Notes: generated by a model not told the origin, from the sequence alone. A DNA stretch of 64,000 bases from Dasyornis broadbenti (GCA_013397935.1 VZRN01006818.1:641012-705011), one strand, 5' to 3'. Shown: positions 26,557 to 39,864, counted from the stretch's first letter. A program made the numbers and translations.

Positions 26557-29500
26557 TTTTAAATGCTTTGGTAAGTTTTATTTTATACTTCAATAGCAAT
26601 GAAATGTTATGTTTAAGTAATGTTGAAGATATTTCAAAGCTGTATATACTTGATACAGGAATATTTGGAGAGCATTAGAGAAACAATAACTTTATTTACT
26701 ATAAAACAAGGTGCTCTATATTAATTAAAATGTAATATTGTAATACACAGAATAGTACAAGAACAGCACTGTTACCCCAAATCCAAGCCAAAAAAAATAA
26801 ATAAATAAGCCATCCTGTCACAGAAACATGTACTGCTCCTGTCATGTTCTACCCTTAATACACCCTGCAAAAGCAGCTACACTACTCTGCATACCCCAAA
26901 ACTCAACAGCTTCAAGCGAACTGGAAAACATGAGACCCCTTTGTTGAAGAACATTGTTCCAACACTAGAACAAGGAGAGATATAGCTCATCTGCTTTTGA
27001 CAGTCCCTAAGAGGTGACCTACTTTTTCACGAGGATTTAAAAAACATTATTTTAGAATGTGGTCTCACACATAGAACTAATATCTGAATATCATCAAACA
27101 GTCTCATATGCTGGAAGTGCCACTGTTTAAGAAGCCCACTGCTGCATCCTACACCTTTCTAGATGTCTGAATATGTTCTAAATTAATCTCAATATTCAGT
27201 GAAACACAACAGACTCCTATCAGGTATACAAAGACACCAAGGACTACACAAAAATGATTCTATATCAAGAGGGTGAAAGAACAATCTCTTAGTGACACAG
27301 AGGACTGTGGAAAACAGGCCACATTTGCTCCCTCAGCTTAGAGAACCAGCCCTCATCAACGTAGGGTCTCCATAACAAGGGGCAGTTGCACATTATCTAC
27401 TATACTAACCCTTTTTCCCACTGGGAAACATCATCTTTATCAGTACAAAACTGATTTCTCAGCACCTCTGATGCCATGTAAACAAGAGGAATTTTATTGC
27501 AGTTATGCAGCTGTAAGCACACCTCTTTTGTCATTGTAATTCCCTACGTATTTTTTCCAATATTTGGAGCAGTGAGATTCAGCGTATCAGCGTACGGCCC
27601 TGTCTCCTTCATTCAACGCTATAAACTGCAGTATAGGAGCTCTGCCAAGACTAAACAGTAGAAAGTTAGATACGCTAAAGAATAGTTTCCGGCCACAATG
27701 CTCTGCGGTTGCCTCACTTACATAAGCAGTGACAATGGCATATCCTGAGACACCACCTCTGTCAGCAGGAGTCAAGCCTACAGCTTTTGTCACTGCAAAC
27801 ACACACTGCTGTCTAATGAACTGAAGTAGAGCTTAAGAAGCTTAGCAAGTCAGCCGGTAGCGAGAAATATGACTTGAAAGAAGAGTTTATGCGAACAGAC
27901 CTTCAAATCATCTGTTTAAGGAGACAAGTTTCAAGTAGTTCTACAATTATTATACCCTATAGAGCAATTTATTACTCTAATCTAAATTTTCATGTGGGAA
28001 AAATCACCCAAACTTATTAATTACCAGAGTACTTCAGCTAGTAAGTTATCTTTCTTACATTACACTGATAGAATAAAGGAAGAAAATTAAGAAATAGTTA
28101 TCAATAAATAAAATTATGTCAGGTATTTGGTATAATATAAATTTTTTTCAAAATTTTCTAGCACATTAACAGATTTCAGCAATATAAAAGCTTTGAAATG
28201 TGATTGGTTTACTGAGGTCTTGAGAAAGTTGCTTTAAAAGCTTATAATGTAAAGCAAAATAACCTTATAGTGCAGAAACTCTTTTTATTTAAATTCTGCC
28301 CTTTTTAACAGCTGTTTAAATGAAGAAAAAAGGAGGTTTTTTCCAAGACATTGTCATATAGGAACTTGTTTATTTCAACTCTCATGGTTTCTAATGCTAT
28401 TAAATTAGAAAATATTAAAAAAAGCACATTAAAAGACACTAACTTCCCAAAAGAGCTAATGACCAAGGTGGATATGAAATCAATAATGTGTATTATAAAT
28501 CCATGATAAAAAATCATGACATTCACCAAAGCGTTATGTCCTCAGCTTATATAGGCCAAACTCCACATTAACGTGGCTGAAAAATAGGTTGTTTCCCTAC
28601 TGAAAAGATGATTTCTTGCAAGCAAATATGATTCAACTCCAGGAAAAGCACACAGCACTCAACTAAATGTAAATAATGTGATCTCCACCCTAAAGAATTT
28701 GCAGTCCAGAAATATAAATGCAGGCAATCACCGAAGTACCAGCCACCCAGGCAAAGGGGCCCCCCAGGAGCCTTTTTGCTTTCTGCAGTAAGTTTTAAAT
28801 AAATCTTATAAAAAAGAAGAAAATCCTTCTATTGTGTTGGGAAGATTATCTGGTTTGAAGTAAGTTATTTTGACTTTCTCACTGCAGTGCTTCAGGATTT
28901 GTCTCTGCTGCCAGCTTGTCGCAGGACAAACAGCAACAGAGCTGGCTCTGCCCTGCAGCCACTCTCAGCTACCCCAGCCTCACAGCCCCATGGTGCTCAG
29001 CAAGGGGATGCTTCCCGGCTCCAAGCTCCCTGCAGCTCACAAGGTGCTTACATACATATATCCAGATCAAAAAGCCTATATATTCTGCTTACCTATAGTA
29101 ATTACTCCTGGAGAGAGAATATATCCCATTTTATCAGACTAACGAAGATTCTTACAGTGCTTTACAAAATAGAACGTGTTTATTTTAAAAAGGCCATTCA
29201 TTACAAGGCTAGAAACCAGACTCCAAAAAGGAAATATTCTAGAGTCCTTCTTGGCTACTGTAGCATCTCATGTAGAAAATCCTTTAGCATGTCAAAGAAC
29301 TTTAACCTGGAGAGAAGGCTATACACCACACTCATTAGAGTGTTGCTCTGAGCCTGGGCTGTTTCTCTGTATCTCGTTTTATGACAAGCCCAGCTCCCAC
29401 ATTTTTCCTTCTCTCTTCAGCAGGCAACACACTTGATAAACAGCTAACATTTGCTGTTAGTTCCTCATTTTATGCAGTCTGGGGCTGGTGAAAAAAAGGC

Positions 29501-30490
29501 TAGATAATAGTTATTCAACACAAACCAGGTCTCAGCTCCCATGTTCTGGAGACCATTTGCCTGTGCATTCTTCTCTTTGTTCAAGAATAGCACATGTTTC
29601 AAATAGCAGGAGAATGCATTGGAAAGAAGTTTTCTGTAGGCATAGCAGACCAAAAAGAAATACTATATCCCATGCTAAAATCTGAATTTTTTGAACCTTT
29701 CCAAAGTCTGTATGTTCCTGTAGACCTCTATTTTTTTACGTGACCAAAAAATAGGTACCCAAGAGTCTATTAGAACAGAAAGTTTTCATTAGGCTTTGTA
29801 ATATAAGGCATAAGCTGCTTTTCCTTTGAAACCAGCCTTTCAATATTCCTTTTCAGAGGTTCAGGCTTCCTCTTAGAGGGAAAAAGACTTTACTAACATA
29901 AGGTTGCTAATGAGACAGGGCTGACTGGCATGCATAAACAGATTAGCACTATTAACCATGTTGATAAAATCACTCCGCTTAGGAAAGCTAAAAGCCATTA
30001 TTTTCTCACCTGTGTAATACTGAAAAAGAGATCCAATTAATAGGAGAATTATTTCTCCTTTTTCTCTCAAACTTTAAAATAGCTGAGGAAAACTGTAAAA
30101 ACAACACTATTTACATCTTCTATGAAATGCTGATATTCAAAACTATCATTAAATCTGGACTGTCATTTGGTCAATTTCAATATCTGTGATTAATTAGCTT
30201 TCAAGAAGACTCATCCAAGCCCATGTTATACACTTGCCAGTTAAAAACAGGAGTAGAAAAACCTGCAATTCAGATGTTCAAGTGAATACAAAGCATGTAC
30301 CATGTTGATTGAAAAACAACACAAATTCAGCTTGGAAAATATCCATGGATAATTTTCTCTTTTGATGATGTTCAAATCTTATCAGATTTCATCAAGACAG
30401 CTCAGTAAGTTGGATGATATATAGAAACTATAAAACAATTACTCACATGACAGGCTTATAATAGTAATGGTCTAAGATCTCTCAAATACA
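26557..30490. other. unique non-coding DNA with a CpG-enriched patch
   Basis: No gene is recognised. Notable contents are the CpG-enriched patch at 27545-27895 (listed separately) and a group of overlapping plus-strand frames at 28870-29436, the longest 154 codons (28887-29351). That frame has no domain I recognise and shares its DNA with two other open frames, which suggests a local dearth of stops rather than coding. Confidence 0.5.
27545..27895. other. weak CpG-enriched patch
   Basis: About a dozen CpG dinucleotides fall within 350 bp (for example the repeated cagcgta at about 27580-27596, ttccggcc, ctgcggtt, agccggtagcgag, atgcgaac), whereas most of this region has roughly one per 100-150 bases by eye. 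The minus strand has a 71-codon frame at 27587-27802 with no recognised domain. It could be a weak promoter, a lncRNA exon or a young unrecognised insertion; the sequence alone does not decide. Confidence 0.25.
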
Positions 30491-30711
30491 TGGAATCATA
30501 GACTCGTTCAGATTGGAAAAACCTGGAAGACAATCAAGTCCAATCATTAACCCAACACTGCCAAGGCCACCACTAAACCACATCCCTAAGTGCCATATCT
30601 ACATCTTTCAAAAGCCTCCAGGAATGATGACTCAAACTCTTCCCTGGGCAGCCTGTTCCAATGCAATATAATAATTAATATGAATTTTTCTTCAAACAAT
30701 ATTTTTTAAAT
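30491..30711 (-). mobile_element. CR1 LINE fragment, 3' end
   Basis: Reversed CR1 3' terminus. The reversed tail (ggaatcatagactcgttcag) leads into the conserved block (gattggaaaaacctgg, cagtcc-type 'aagtccaatcattaaccc', ccaaggccaccactaaacca, ctaagtgcc), then the ORF2 end (ctccaggaatgatgactcaa, ccctgggcagcctgttccaatgc). The right end fades into AT-rich sequence, so the right boundary is approximate. It is of a different subfamily type from the copy at 5461-5717. Confidence 0.92.
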
Positions 30712-31479
30712 TTAATAATACATTCATATAATCTCATTTTGAAGAGAATCCTCATGGCAGCATAATGAGTCAGGTGCAATTTCCTAACAGTATGGGCTGA
30801 AAGTCCCTAAAAGAGTGAATTACAGTAATCAGCCCTTGAGATGACAAAAGCATTAATCAGCATCTCTGTAGCTTTATGCTGATCAAGGTCTCAGCTTGGC
30901 AGTGATATAGAGACTGTAAAAAGGAGCCTTTGTAACAGATGCAAATACTCACCAAATGGTAAAACTAAGAGCAATGTGACACTTTGTGACCAGATGTATC
31001 AAATGATGCTAAAAGGCATTACAGAATGTAATAGCAAAAGGGAAAGATTAGAGGGAAAAAAATTATTTTAAATATTCTGCAACACAATTCGTGCTCTGTG
31101 AAGCACACCATTAGCACTGGTATTTTTCCAAATAGATCACACTTCTATAAATGAGAACTTAATTAAGAATAAATGGAATAACTTCTAAATTACTTAAACA
31201 CTTGGTCACTAGAAATGGATTATTGTTTTTGGCAGACTTCTTCATTCTTCTAATTAAAGTCAACCATTTAAAACACTTTTTTCCTATTAATCTGACATAT
31301 GTGATGAAGGAACTATAAAATTTAACACCTTCTAATGAAACCATTTCCACCTTGCACTTCTTCTCAGTAAATGGTGACATTCTGTTCCCCAAGCAAAAGA
31401 AACAGCCCTACAGAATTCTCAGGGAGTGAAGCCATGGGCAGTGTTTGACAGGTGAAAAAACTGATAAACCACCAGCTGC
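30712..31479. other. unique non-coding DNA
   Basis: AT-rich sequence between two CR1 fragments. Nothing recognisable; the minus-strand frame at 31159-31392 has no family signature. Confidence 0.5.
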
Positions 31480-32060
31480 CTTTCGGTGACTTTGCTGAGA
31501 GCAGACAAGGATGGAGACGGCACAGACTGTCCAGGCAACCTGCTCCACTGCCTGATGGTTCTCACAGGAATAGCCTTTCCTTAAATCCAGTCTGAACACC
31601 TCATGTTGTAACTTATGTCAAATATTTCCTTTTCCTCCCACCATGCACCACTGTGAATTGCCTGAGTCTGTCTCCTGCTCGACACCCCCATAGGTATGGG
31701 GTGGGGGGGAACTTCGGTGAAGCCCCCTTGAAGTCATCTTTTTTCCAGGCTGAACATCCCCAGCTCCCCTATCTTCTCACAAATACTCCAGCTCCTGATC
31801 AGCTTCCTGGACTGCAGTTCATCTGTGTCCTCTCCCACTGGGTGGCCCAAAACTGGATGCAGTATCTAGATGCAGTGCTGGAAAGAGGCAGATAATCTGT
31901 TCCCTTAATCTGCTGGTTGCAGCCCTGCTTACACAGCCAAGGAGGCTCCTGGCTGTCCCTGCTGGCACAAGGCTGGTCCACACTCACCTGCCCACCAGGG
32001 CACCAGGTGGTACCAGGCTGTATGACTCCTCACACAAACAGGAGCCAGGAGCACTTCTCT
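31480..32060 (-). mobile_element. CR1 LINE fragment, ORF2 C-terminal part
   Basis: Reversed CR1, without its extreme 3' tail. It runs from 'ggcaacctgctccactgcctgatgg' (near 31530) through 'cctttccttaaatccagtctgaac', 'ccaggctgaacatccccagctcc' (31746-31768), 'gcccaaaactggatgcagtat' (31846-31866) and 'gcccaccagggcaccaggtg' (about 31990-32010), all recognisable positions in the last third of CR1 ORF2 read backwards. It is considerably diverged and has several indels, and both ends are approximate. Frames at 31408-32126 on both strands are shadows of the decayed copy. Confidence 0.85.
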
Positions 32061-32869
32061 CTCATGTGGATAGATGAAATAGTGGCACCTGGGGCCAATT
32101 TTCCTGCAAAAACATTGCCAATGTGACTAATGGGTTAGTAGTAGAATCATGCCTTAAGAGGGAAAGACAAGGAAAATCCCAAGTTCTTCCTAAAACTCTG
32201 GAACAAAATATTTTCCTAAATAATTCTTTAGTATACCAGGCAGCACCATTTCTTTGGGAACTTTAAAATCACTGAGTTGTATCACTTATCCATCAGGAAC
32301 TCGACAAGAGTAAGGCCCTGCAAATTTGGATTTAACTGTCCTTAAAGGTTCTGTGCACTCTCATGTAACTTAGGTCAGACTTCTAAATATATCAAAATAA
32401 TTCTTCATGGACACTTTCAAAACATCATCAACTGAGATGAGAGTAAAAATATACTACATAAAAATTCACTACTGGGAAATCCCACAAACAGCTCTAGATA
32501 AAATCCTCTGTTAAAATTGATTAAACACATGAGCCTCTGCTTTTCCTACTGTAAATTATGCACTAATTAATGTTTGCTTCCTACTACAGAGTGGCATTAA
32601 CATGACAAGAAACAAGATCACAAACACTAAAAAACACACACAAAACACCTGATTAGCTCCCATTACTGAAAAAGGAACCGAACACATAATTAATTAGTCT
32701 TACTAATTATTGCTATTCCTAGATCTTATAAGATACCTTACATGAGTGTAACTCCTACTCGTATACCAGAATATCATCTGAGGACCTGAACAAACACTCG
32801 GCTTTAATTTTTAATCATCTCAACTGTCATTTCTAAGTACAGCACAGGAAGAAGTTGCCACCTCACTAC
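32061..32869. other. AT-rich unique non-coding DNA
   Basis: About 800 bp between two oppositely oriented CR1 fragments. No gene, hairpin or repeat is recognised. Confidence 0.5.
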
Positions 32870-33407
32870 AACATGATCCCACCTCATGGCACTGGTGAGG
32901 CCACACCTCAAGTGCTGCATACAGTTTTGGGCTCCTCATTTCAAGAAAGACATTGAGGTGCTGGGGCATGTCCAGAGAAGGGCAGCAAAGATGATGAAAG
33001 GTCTGGAGAGTGAGTCCTATGAGAAGCAGTTGGGACCATTTATCTTGGAAAAAGGGAGGTTCAGGGGAGACCTTACCACTCTTGACAACTACCTGAAAGA
33101 AGGTTGCAAGTGAGGTGGGACTTGGCCTCTTCTCCCAGGCAACTAGAGATGGGACTGGAGGAAATGGCCCCAGGGGAAGTTCAGACTGGACATCAGGAAG
33201 AATTTCTTCATGGGAAGGGTTGTTAAGTGTTAGAATGGACTGCCTGGGAGGTGCTGGACTCACTGTGCCTGGTAGTGTTCAAGAAACGACTGGACATGGC
33301 ACTTAGTGCTACGATCCAGTTGACTGGGGTGCTTATTGGTCAAAAGCTGGACTATGTCTTATGGGGCTTTTCCAACCTTAATAATTCTATTCTATGGTTC
33401 TACGATA
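32870..33407 (+). mobile_element. CR1 LINE fragment, ORF2 end and 3' tail
   Basis: Sense-orientation CR1. The frame from about 32886 reads as the C-terminal end of the CR1 ORF2 protein (ALVRPHLKCC..FWAPHFKKDIEVL..VQRRAAKM), followed by 'gacaactacctgaaagaagg', 'catcaggaagaatttcttcatgg', 'tgcctgggaggtg' and the 3' UTR 'ggctttt ccaacctta', ending in the tail attctattctatggttct near 33385-33405. The 75-codon frame at 32886-33113 is thus a pseudogene remnant, and later frames are broken by indels. The minus-strand 147-codon frame at 32820-33263 is its antisense shadow. It is 5'-truncated. Confidence 0.94.
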
Positions 33408-33675
33408 TCCTGTCAATGTGAAAACTTTCTTTTGCTAACCTGACAAGCAGAAACAAATCCTAGATTCTGAATACTTGTTTAGGATTTATTAGTTTTCACC
33501 AAGAGAACAGAATTGTACAGACACCTGCATCTGGCCACAGAACTTCCTATTTTAATTTTAAATATGTTCCCCAGTGTACGCTTTACAAGAAGTCTTTCTC
33601 AAGGTATTTAGTTTTTCAGGATCTTAATGGACAAAATGGGACCAACTTCTTTTGATACATTATTTTATCTCCATG

Positions 33676-34132
33676 TGTCCTGGTTCTGGCCAGGAATGAG
33701 TTAATTTTTGCAGTAACCAGGAGGGGGCATGGCCAGGACCCAGAGGTTATTCTGGACCATTTTGCTATTGCCAGTGGTGCAAGGAAGGGAGTCTCATCCA
33801 TGGAGAAGTGCTCTCTTTTGGGTCTGCAGAGCGTGGCAGAGGGCGTGGTCAGGTATTGTCTGTTTCTGGGGTGTTTCTGTGTGAATCATTCCCCTCTTTC
33901 TTGCCCCTTTCTTACCCTCTGTCATTAGTATTGTTGCTGTTGCTGTTTGTTTTCTTACCTCATTGCTATTTCCAGTCAGTGGTCTTACCCCAGCCCCTGA
34001 TCTTTACCTTTTGTGTCTCCAACTCTCCTCTCCAGCCCAACACAGGAGAAGGGGGAGCAAGCAGGAGGCACATGGTTTGGAGCACCACAGTGGAAGCATG
34101 AAACTGGGGAATACAATTGCTAAACCATGACA
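33676..34132 (+). mobile_element. solo LTR of an avian endogenous retrovirus
   Basis: About 457 bp that starts TGTCCTGGTTCTGGCCAGGA with gagttaattttt close behind and ends ctaaaccatgACA, the terminal form of a common avian LTR superfamily usually classed as ERVL-like. The sequence cctgatctttaccttttgtg (about 33995) is shared with the minus-strand LTR at 47549-47869. Flanks are ccatg before (33671-33675) and ccacg after (34133-34137), a plausible 5-bp target duplication differing at one C/T site. No primer-binding site or retroviral interior follows, so this is a solo LTR left by recombination. Open frames inside (33808-34101, 34004-34192) are incidental. Confidence 0.85.
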
Positions 34133-37100
34133 CCACGCAAAAGAAAAACTGGATACTGAACCAAGAATTATGTTAAATAACACAAAATACATGGAATTAT
34201 ATGTAGGCAGTAGTGTCCCATCTCATCAGGCCAAGAAATGACGGTAGATGGGACTCTTTCCTTCAAAATATTCCTCTAAGTCATTTTCTGAAAATGCATT
34301 TCTACAAGCAGAATTTAGTGCATACAGCTTCACAAACTTCAGGAAAAAAATGCAAACAAGTAAAAAACAAACTAAAGTGCTGACCTTACCAACAAGTTTT
34401 TCTCATTTCATTAAGAAGGATGTAGACTTGGAACAACAGTATGAAGATTTGATATTAGTAATTTCTCAAATGAAATTGTGCTGCTAGGTAATTCTGACAG
34501 CTTTCAACCACAGATAGCTCACACTAATGAAGATGGATGCTATATTAGCAGAGAGATAGTGCTAAGTTAAAACACTGCACATCAAGGGAGCTGGGTCCTT
34601 CTCTTGTGTGGCTCAGGCTTCAGACTCATTTTGACGGACAGCTTAATTTATGGGGTTTTTTCTCTGAAGCATTGGAATTTACCCCACTGGTAAAGCAAGA
34701 AAGAGAGGATCCAGTACCATGGATGCTACTGCCTCACTGGAACTTCAAATGACTCTCCAGTTTCACATCAGAATGAATTTCAACTTCTCCTTCAGCAGAA
34801 TCAGCAGGGATCACTGGAATTTTGACAATGTGACTGCCTCTTGAGATTATCCTGGAGTTGTAGCTGGATAAATCCTGGACATCTCAGAGACACAGGACAT
34901 GGGCAAATCCCTCAATGTCTCTTGTTTGCTTTACTGTGACATTGCAGTTGTCTCTTTTTGGACTTTCACTACTTTTGTCTTGTCTTAGCATTTGTCACGG
35001 AGCAGTAGGAATCACTTTGTTGTGGATGACATGTGACTATCTATGGAGCAGATGTTCTCTAAACATCAGATCCTATGAGGCAGCTCTTGTGTGAACCCCT
35101 GAACAAGACATCTGTTGTAATAATTCACAGTGATTACAGGGGATTAGACTTAATGACAAAGTTAGTTTATACCTGCCCTATCTCACCTCTGTGTAACAAA
35201 TTCCTTCTTTGCAATTGATAAATAATTTTTCCCCACTCTTAAAACTATTTCTTTTCAACAGCAGAAGACCACAAATTCAGTATGTCTTCTGCTGGTATGT
35301 AATCACTGACAATCATTTTTGTTTCTATGTAATATCTAGGGAAAAAAGTCTTACAAATTCCTTATCACAGGACCACAAGGTGCGTCACAGACAATTAGGC
35401 TTTTTTCCTTTCTTTTTTCTTAAACACGTTACTACTTGGTGCTTGAGATGTGATAATTCTGTTCTGCGAGGCTCTGTTCCTTCACTGGATGGCATGCAGA
35501 AATCCACATTTCCTACAAAGCCTATCAAAATTAATAGGTATTTTTCCTTTAGAGAATGATTAATGCTTAACATTTACCTTTATTCCCTTTTGGCTATATT
35601 TCTGTTTTCCCAAGATGTCATCCTTCTCCTGTGTACTGACAAGCAATGAGAAAAAAATGCTTCTGAAAAAAAACCAAGCTCAGTGGAATTAGGAGGAGTA
35701 AATACTGTGCTCACTAGGAAGTAATTAAAAGCCATAAAGCAGGAAGAAGGCTGGAGGTGCCTGAAAGGCATTATAATTAAAACCTAATGTATGTTAACTG
35801 TGAGTGAAGCATTGAAGTCATTGACATGAATGACAAAACTCCCACTGAATTCAATTGGGGCAGGATTTTATTCTATAAGAGCTCAACAAGAAGGCCAGTT
35901 CAGCTTCAGAGAGATTGATTGGAGGTTTGTGGATAAAAAGAAACCTTGCTGAAAATGGGAACTGGTGATTTAAACAGACAATGATTTGCACAGTTGTGAA
36001 ATAGCCACAAGAGAAATTAAAACAGAGAATTAAAAGCAAATGAGTCAATCCTTAAGAAAGGGGAAGAATTTTTTTTTTTATTTTTTTTTAATATGATTAG
36101 TGGGAAAAAAAAAAACAAAGACCATAACAAAAGAGACAGAATCAAGAAAAATCCTGAACATGCAACAGCTTTATCCAAACTAATAACCAGGAAGAAAGTG
36201 ATGAAGCAGTTAAAAAGCAGTGATAACTTTATAGAGCATAGCTACTGATAAAAAGCATATTGGGAATACTTAGAAAATCTGAATTCATTTGATAGCACAT
36301 AGTCTATTTAACCATGAAACATAAATGAATTAAGAAAGAAAAGGAAAGAGAATTTGCCACTCAGTATATCTAATCTCCAGAGCCCAGTTAAGTAATGGAA
36401 CCACACTTCAGAAACAGTCAATCCAGTTTCAGTGGTTTAAGTACCATGCTGTCAAAAAGTGTCAACACAATGTAAGCTTGCCTAGATGTAGTTAATGGAT
36501 TTACAAAAAACCCCAAAAATTAAAAAAATATCACCACTATCCTTTAACAAATATTCCACTGAAAGTGCTACTTTTACAGGGAATGTAGCAGGCTAACAAA
36601 GTAGTGTTTAATTTGAAAAAATGAAAGAAATTTCATACTAGATGTGAATAGCAAAAAAACATGCATAAAAATATGTGCAGAAAATTAGATAAGAACTTGA
36701 AGTACAACTGTGGCAAGAAGAGAATTGTGTTAATTTGGCTGGTATATACAAAAAACTGACATCAATAGTCCACGAGCAATGGAAATGCTAGCAACTTCTG
36801 AGCCCACTAAGTAATGATACTCTCTCTGTCTGGACAACACTTAAAAAGTCACTCCTCACCAGGACAGCAAATCTTCTCAGCAATATAATCTTAACATTGT
36901 GTACTAATTCATGAAAAATCATGAGGTGGAAGAACTTCTACAAGGGATGTGAGAAACCCTGAAAAAATGGTGGAAAACAAGTATTTTTAACAATACCAGC
37001 AAGCAGACGATCTCCTAAAACAACATGCAACCTTTCATGATCTGATCCTGCAAATCAGCAACTAAAAATATGCACTTAATTACTTATTTAATTTATCTGT

Positions 37101-39261
37101 GCGAGATTTAAAAAAAAAAAGACACAAAGCCAACTGAGGGAGCTCGAGAGCTATGCAATCTTAAACAGTGTCTCTAGAGAGTCCTAGTTGGAGATTTCAG
37201 CCCTGGTGAGATTTCAGAGCCACCAGAGAATGGGCAGAGGATGGTGCTTCCGAGGCATCATGAGCTCTGTCTCCACATCTGTTACTCAGCTGGGCTGCCT
37301 AAGAGGCAGTGGGGTCTTCTGCAAACTTTCGCAGACATTGTTCTATTTCCTGTGCAACTGTACCTTCTCTGAAAGGGCTGGCAGCTGGCTACTCCAATGC
37401 AGCGAGCAAAGGCGCTTCCAACTGCTCTCATCTGAACAGTATCCTCAGGAGACACTCCTGGTATTTCTGCACTGCACTAAAAAGGCTTGGTAAGAAAATA
37501 TTCCCCTGAGACATGAGTCGCAGTCTCTCCGCAGACTACGCAGTTTGTTCTTACAGCCATACAAACACTCCCTGGAGACCTGACACATTTCCTCACGCAC
37601 ATTCTCTAGGGGACATCTATTTTTCTCTCTTCCCAACGTCCACGTACAGTACACAAACTGCAAATAGGGCAGTCTAAAACTTCCAAAAAGCCCACATTAC
37701 TTGTTTATTGTTACTCTAGTTCCACAAGGATGTAAGAAAAAGACAACCTAACCAGTAATTGTCCCATTTACTTTGTCCTACATCTTGTACCCACTGATTC
37801 ATATTTAGATCTCCAGTTATTTTTAGAGTAGTACACTTATTTTTATGTAGCGGGTCAGGTCATTTTAGACATACAATTGGTACTCTTGTCTGCAAATTTT
37901 GGACAGAAAAAGTCTCTTCCAACACTATGAAGAGCTGAGAAAATGTTGACGAAACTTAGATTATCAACAAGAAAATCACTTTAATAGTTTCGCACATCCA
38001 TTACTAGTAAGGAAATAATGAGCCTCTTTTTAATTAAGAAGTCACTTGTTTCTGTTAGTCTACAGAAGTGATATGCAAAGCTAAGACTAGAACATAAGAA
38101 TGGTTTTGCTCATGAGTTGCATCATGGACACTGTGTAATATTATGCACTATTTTAGAGCTGTGAAAATCAGACATAAATCATTCCTGCTTCACAAGTCAC
38201 CTGTAAGGAAGTATTTAATGTTTTTTTTACTCTACTGTGACTACATAATTGACAAGTATGTACTAAAAATGTTTAAACATGAGATTCAATGGCTTAAAAT
38301 GAATACTGACACAGTAAAAATAGATTCCTTGAGAGAATTAACTAATCATTAATAACTTGAATTGACAAAGGTAGCACTAATCAAATTCTAGCTTCATAGT
38401 AATTCTTATAAAAATGGGTATAAGGGGAGAGCAAGCTAATGAAGTGAGAATAATTTCTGCAAAAATAGTAATAAATCTACAGCACATTAACTCATTACAG
38501 AATTATATTTTTATTTCACTATTTCCTTTCCAGGTCAAGAAAATGGCAGGTCACTTAGGACAGGCTGAGGAAGGATAATGCTTTTTATTACCAAAAAAGA
38601 AAGGTCAGTTTTATGTTAGAAAAGGGGATCAAGTATCTGAAAGGTGCTGACCAGAAAGAATGACTCCGTTACAGACATAAATATACAAGCTACGTTGAAT
38701 ACAATTTATTTGAAAACTCCATTGTTAACTAGAATGCTCAGCTAGCAGGATTGTTATGCCACACTAAATTACAGACAGACCTAAAAAAAAAAATCACATT
38801 TTTATTCCTGAAAAGTACAATACTTGAATATGACCCTCAAACTTGAGAACAAAGTCTGAGGTCTCCATGGGGGCTGAATCAACCTCCATGCACAGAATTT
38901 ACCAGGCTGAAATGTGTGTGCACTGTAAAGCACATGCTTTTGGCTTCAGAGAGTGATCAGAACCACTGTACATGCATAAACTGCATGGACAGCAGAGGCC
39001 CAGAAGACCTTTCGGAAGTGTCAAACTTATAATGCATGGCTCTACAACACTGCACACATGTTCAGGAGCTTCAAATAAGATCATTCCTATGTCCAGAGCC
39101 CCAGATGAGACTACTATGAAATGCTGATGTGCAGCAGCTGGAGCAGGGGCATCTGGGCTACGGTTATCAAATATCCCTAAATCCCAGGCACATTTATAAA
39201 GTATTCAAAATGTGCCAAGATTTCTAAAGAATAGAGCTGAGAAAACCCAGATATGCATATG
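34133..39261. other. unique non-coding DNA
   Basis: Five kb without a recognised gene. It holds adjacent T-rich and A-rich tracts at 36069-36115 and a modestly GC-richer stretch at 37180-37500 with frames on both strands but no splice-bounded coding signal. Frames at 34248-34487, 35209-35559 and 38143-38352 have no recognisable domain. Confidence 0.5.
36069..36115. repeat. T-rich then A-rich low-complexity tract
   Basis: T10-a-T9 runs followed, after about 15 bases, by A11. The two halves could pair as an imperfect hairpin, but the composition alone explains that. Confidence 0.7.
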
Positions 39262-39857
39262 TGTGCTGGATTTGGCTGGGATAGAGTTACTTTTTTCGAC
39301 AGTAGCTAGTATAGGTCTGAGTTTTGGATTTGTGCTGAAAACAGTGTTGTAGTAGGGGGATGTTTTAGGGACTGCTGAACAGCACTGACACAGCATCAAA
39401 GCTCTGCGCCTCTCCTGCTGTCTCCAATTCCCTGTCAGTGAGTTGGCTGGGGGTGAACAAGTTGTTGTTAGGGGACACAGCTGGGACAGCTGACCCAAAC
39501 TGACTCAAGGGATATTCCATACCATATGGTGTCCTGCTCAGCAATAAAAGCTGGGGCAAGAAGGAGGAAGTTGGAGGACATTTGGAGTGATGGCAATTGT
39601 CATCCCAAGTAACTGTTATGCTTGATAGAGCCCTGCTTTCCTGGAGATGGCTGAACACCTGCCTGCCCATGGGAAGTGGTGGATGAATTCCTTGTTTTGC
39701 TTTGCTTGCTTTGCTTTTTTTTAACCTATTAAACTGTCTTTTTCTCAACCAACAAGTTCTCTCACTTCTCTTCTACCAATTCTCTCCTCTATCCCATAGT
39801 GGGATGGAGCAAGCAGCAGGGTGGTGCTGAGCTGCCAGCTGGGGTTAAATCACAACA
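39262..39857 (+). mobile_element. 5' LTR of a truncated endogenous retrovirus
   Basis: A complete-looking LTR of about 596 bp. It starts TGTGCTGGATTTGGCTGGGA with tagagttac, has the conserved block gacagctgacccaaactgac (39488-39507) and gggatattccatacca just after, a TATA-like caataaaag near 39541, an ATTAAA near 39727 before ctgtctttttctcaacc, and ends ggggttaaatcacaACA. These landmarks match a widespread avian LTR family usually placed with ERVL-like elements. It is followed at once by a primer-binding site (39865) and a leader, which marks it as a 5' LTR. No matching 3' LTR is found in the window. Confidence 0.9.
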
Positions 39858-39864
39858 GTCTTTT

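Noticed and set aside
28887..29351. 154-codon plus-strand open frame
   Set aside because: Two further frames are open over parts of the same DNA (28870-29142, 28916-29098, 29176-29436), composition changes midway, and the product matches no family known to me. Treated as chance.
32820..33263. 147-codon minus-strand open frame
   Set aside because: Antisense shadow of the plus-strand CR1 ORF2 remnant at 32870-33407.
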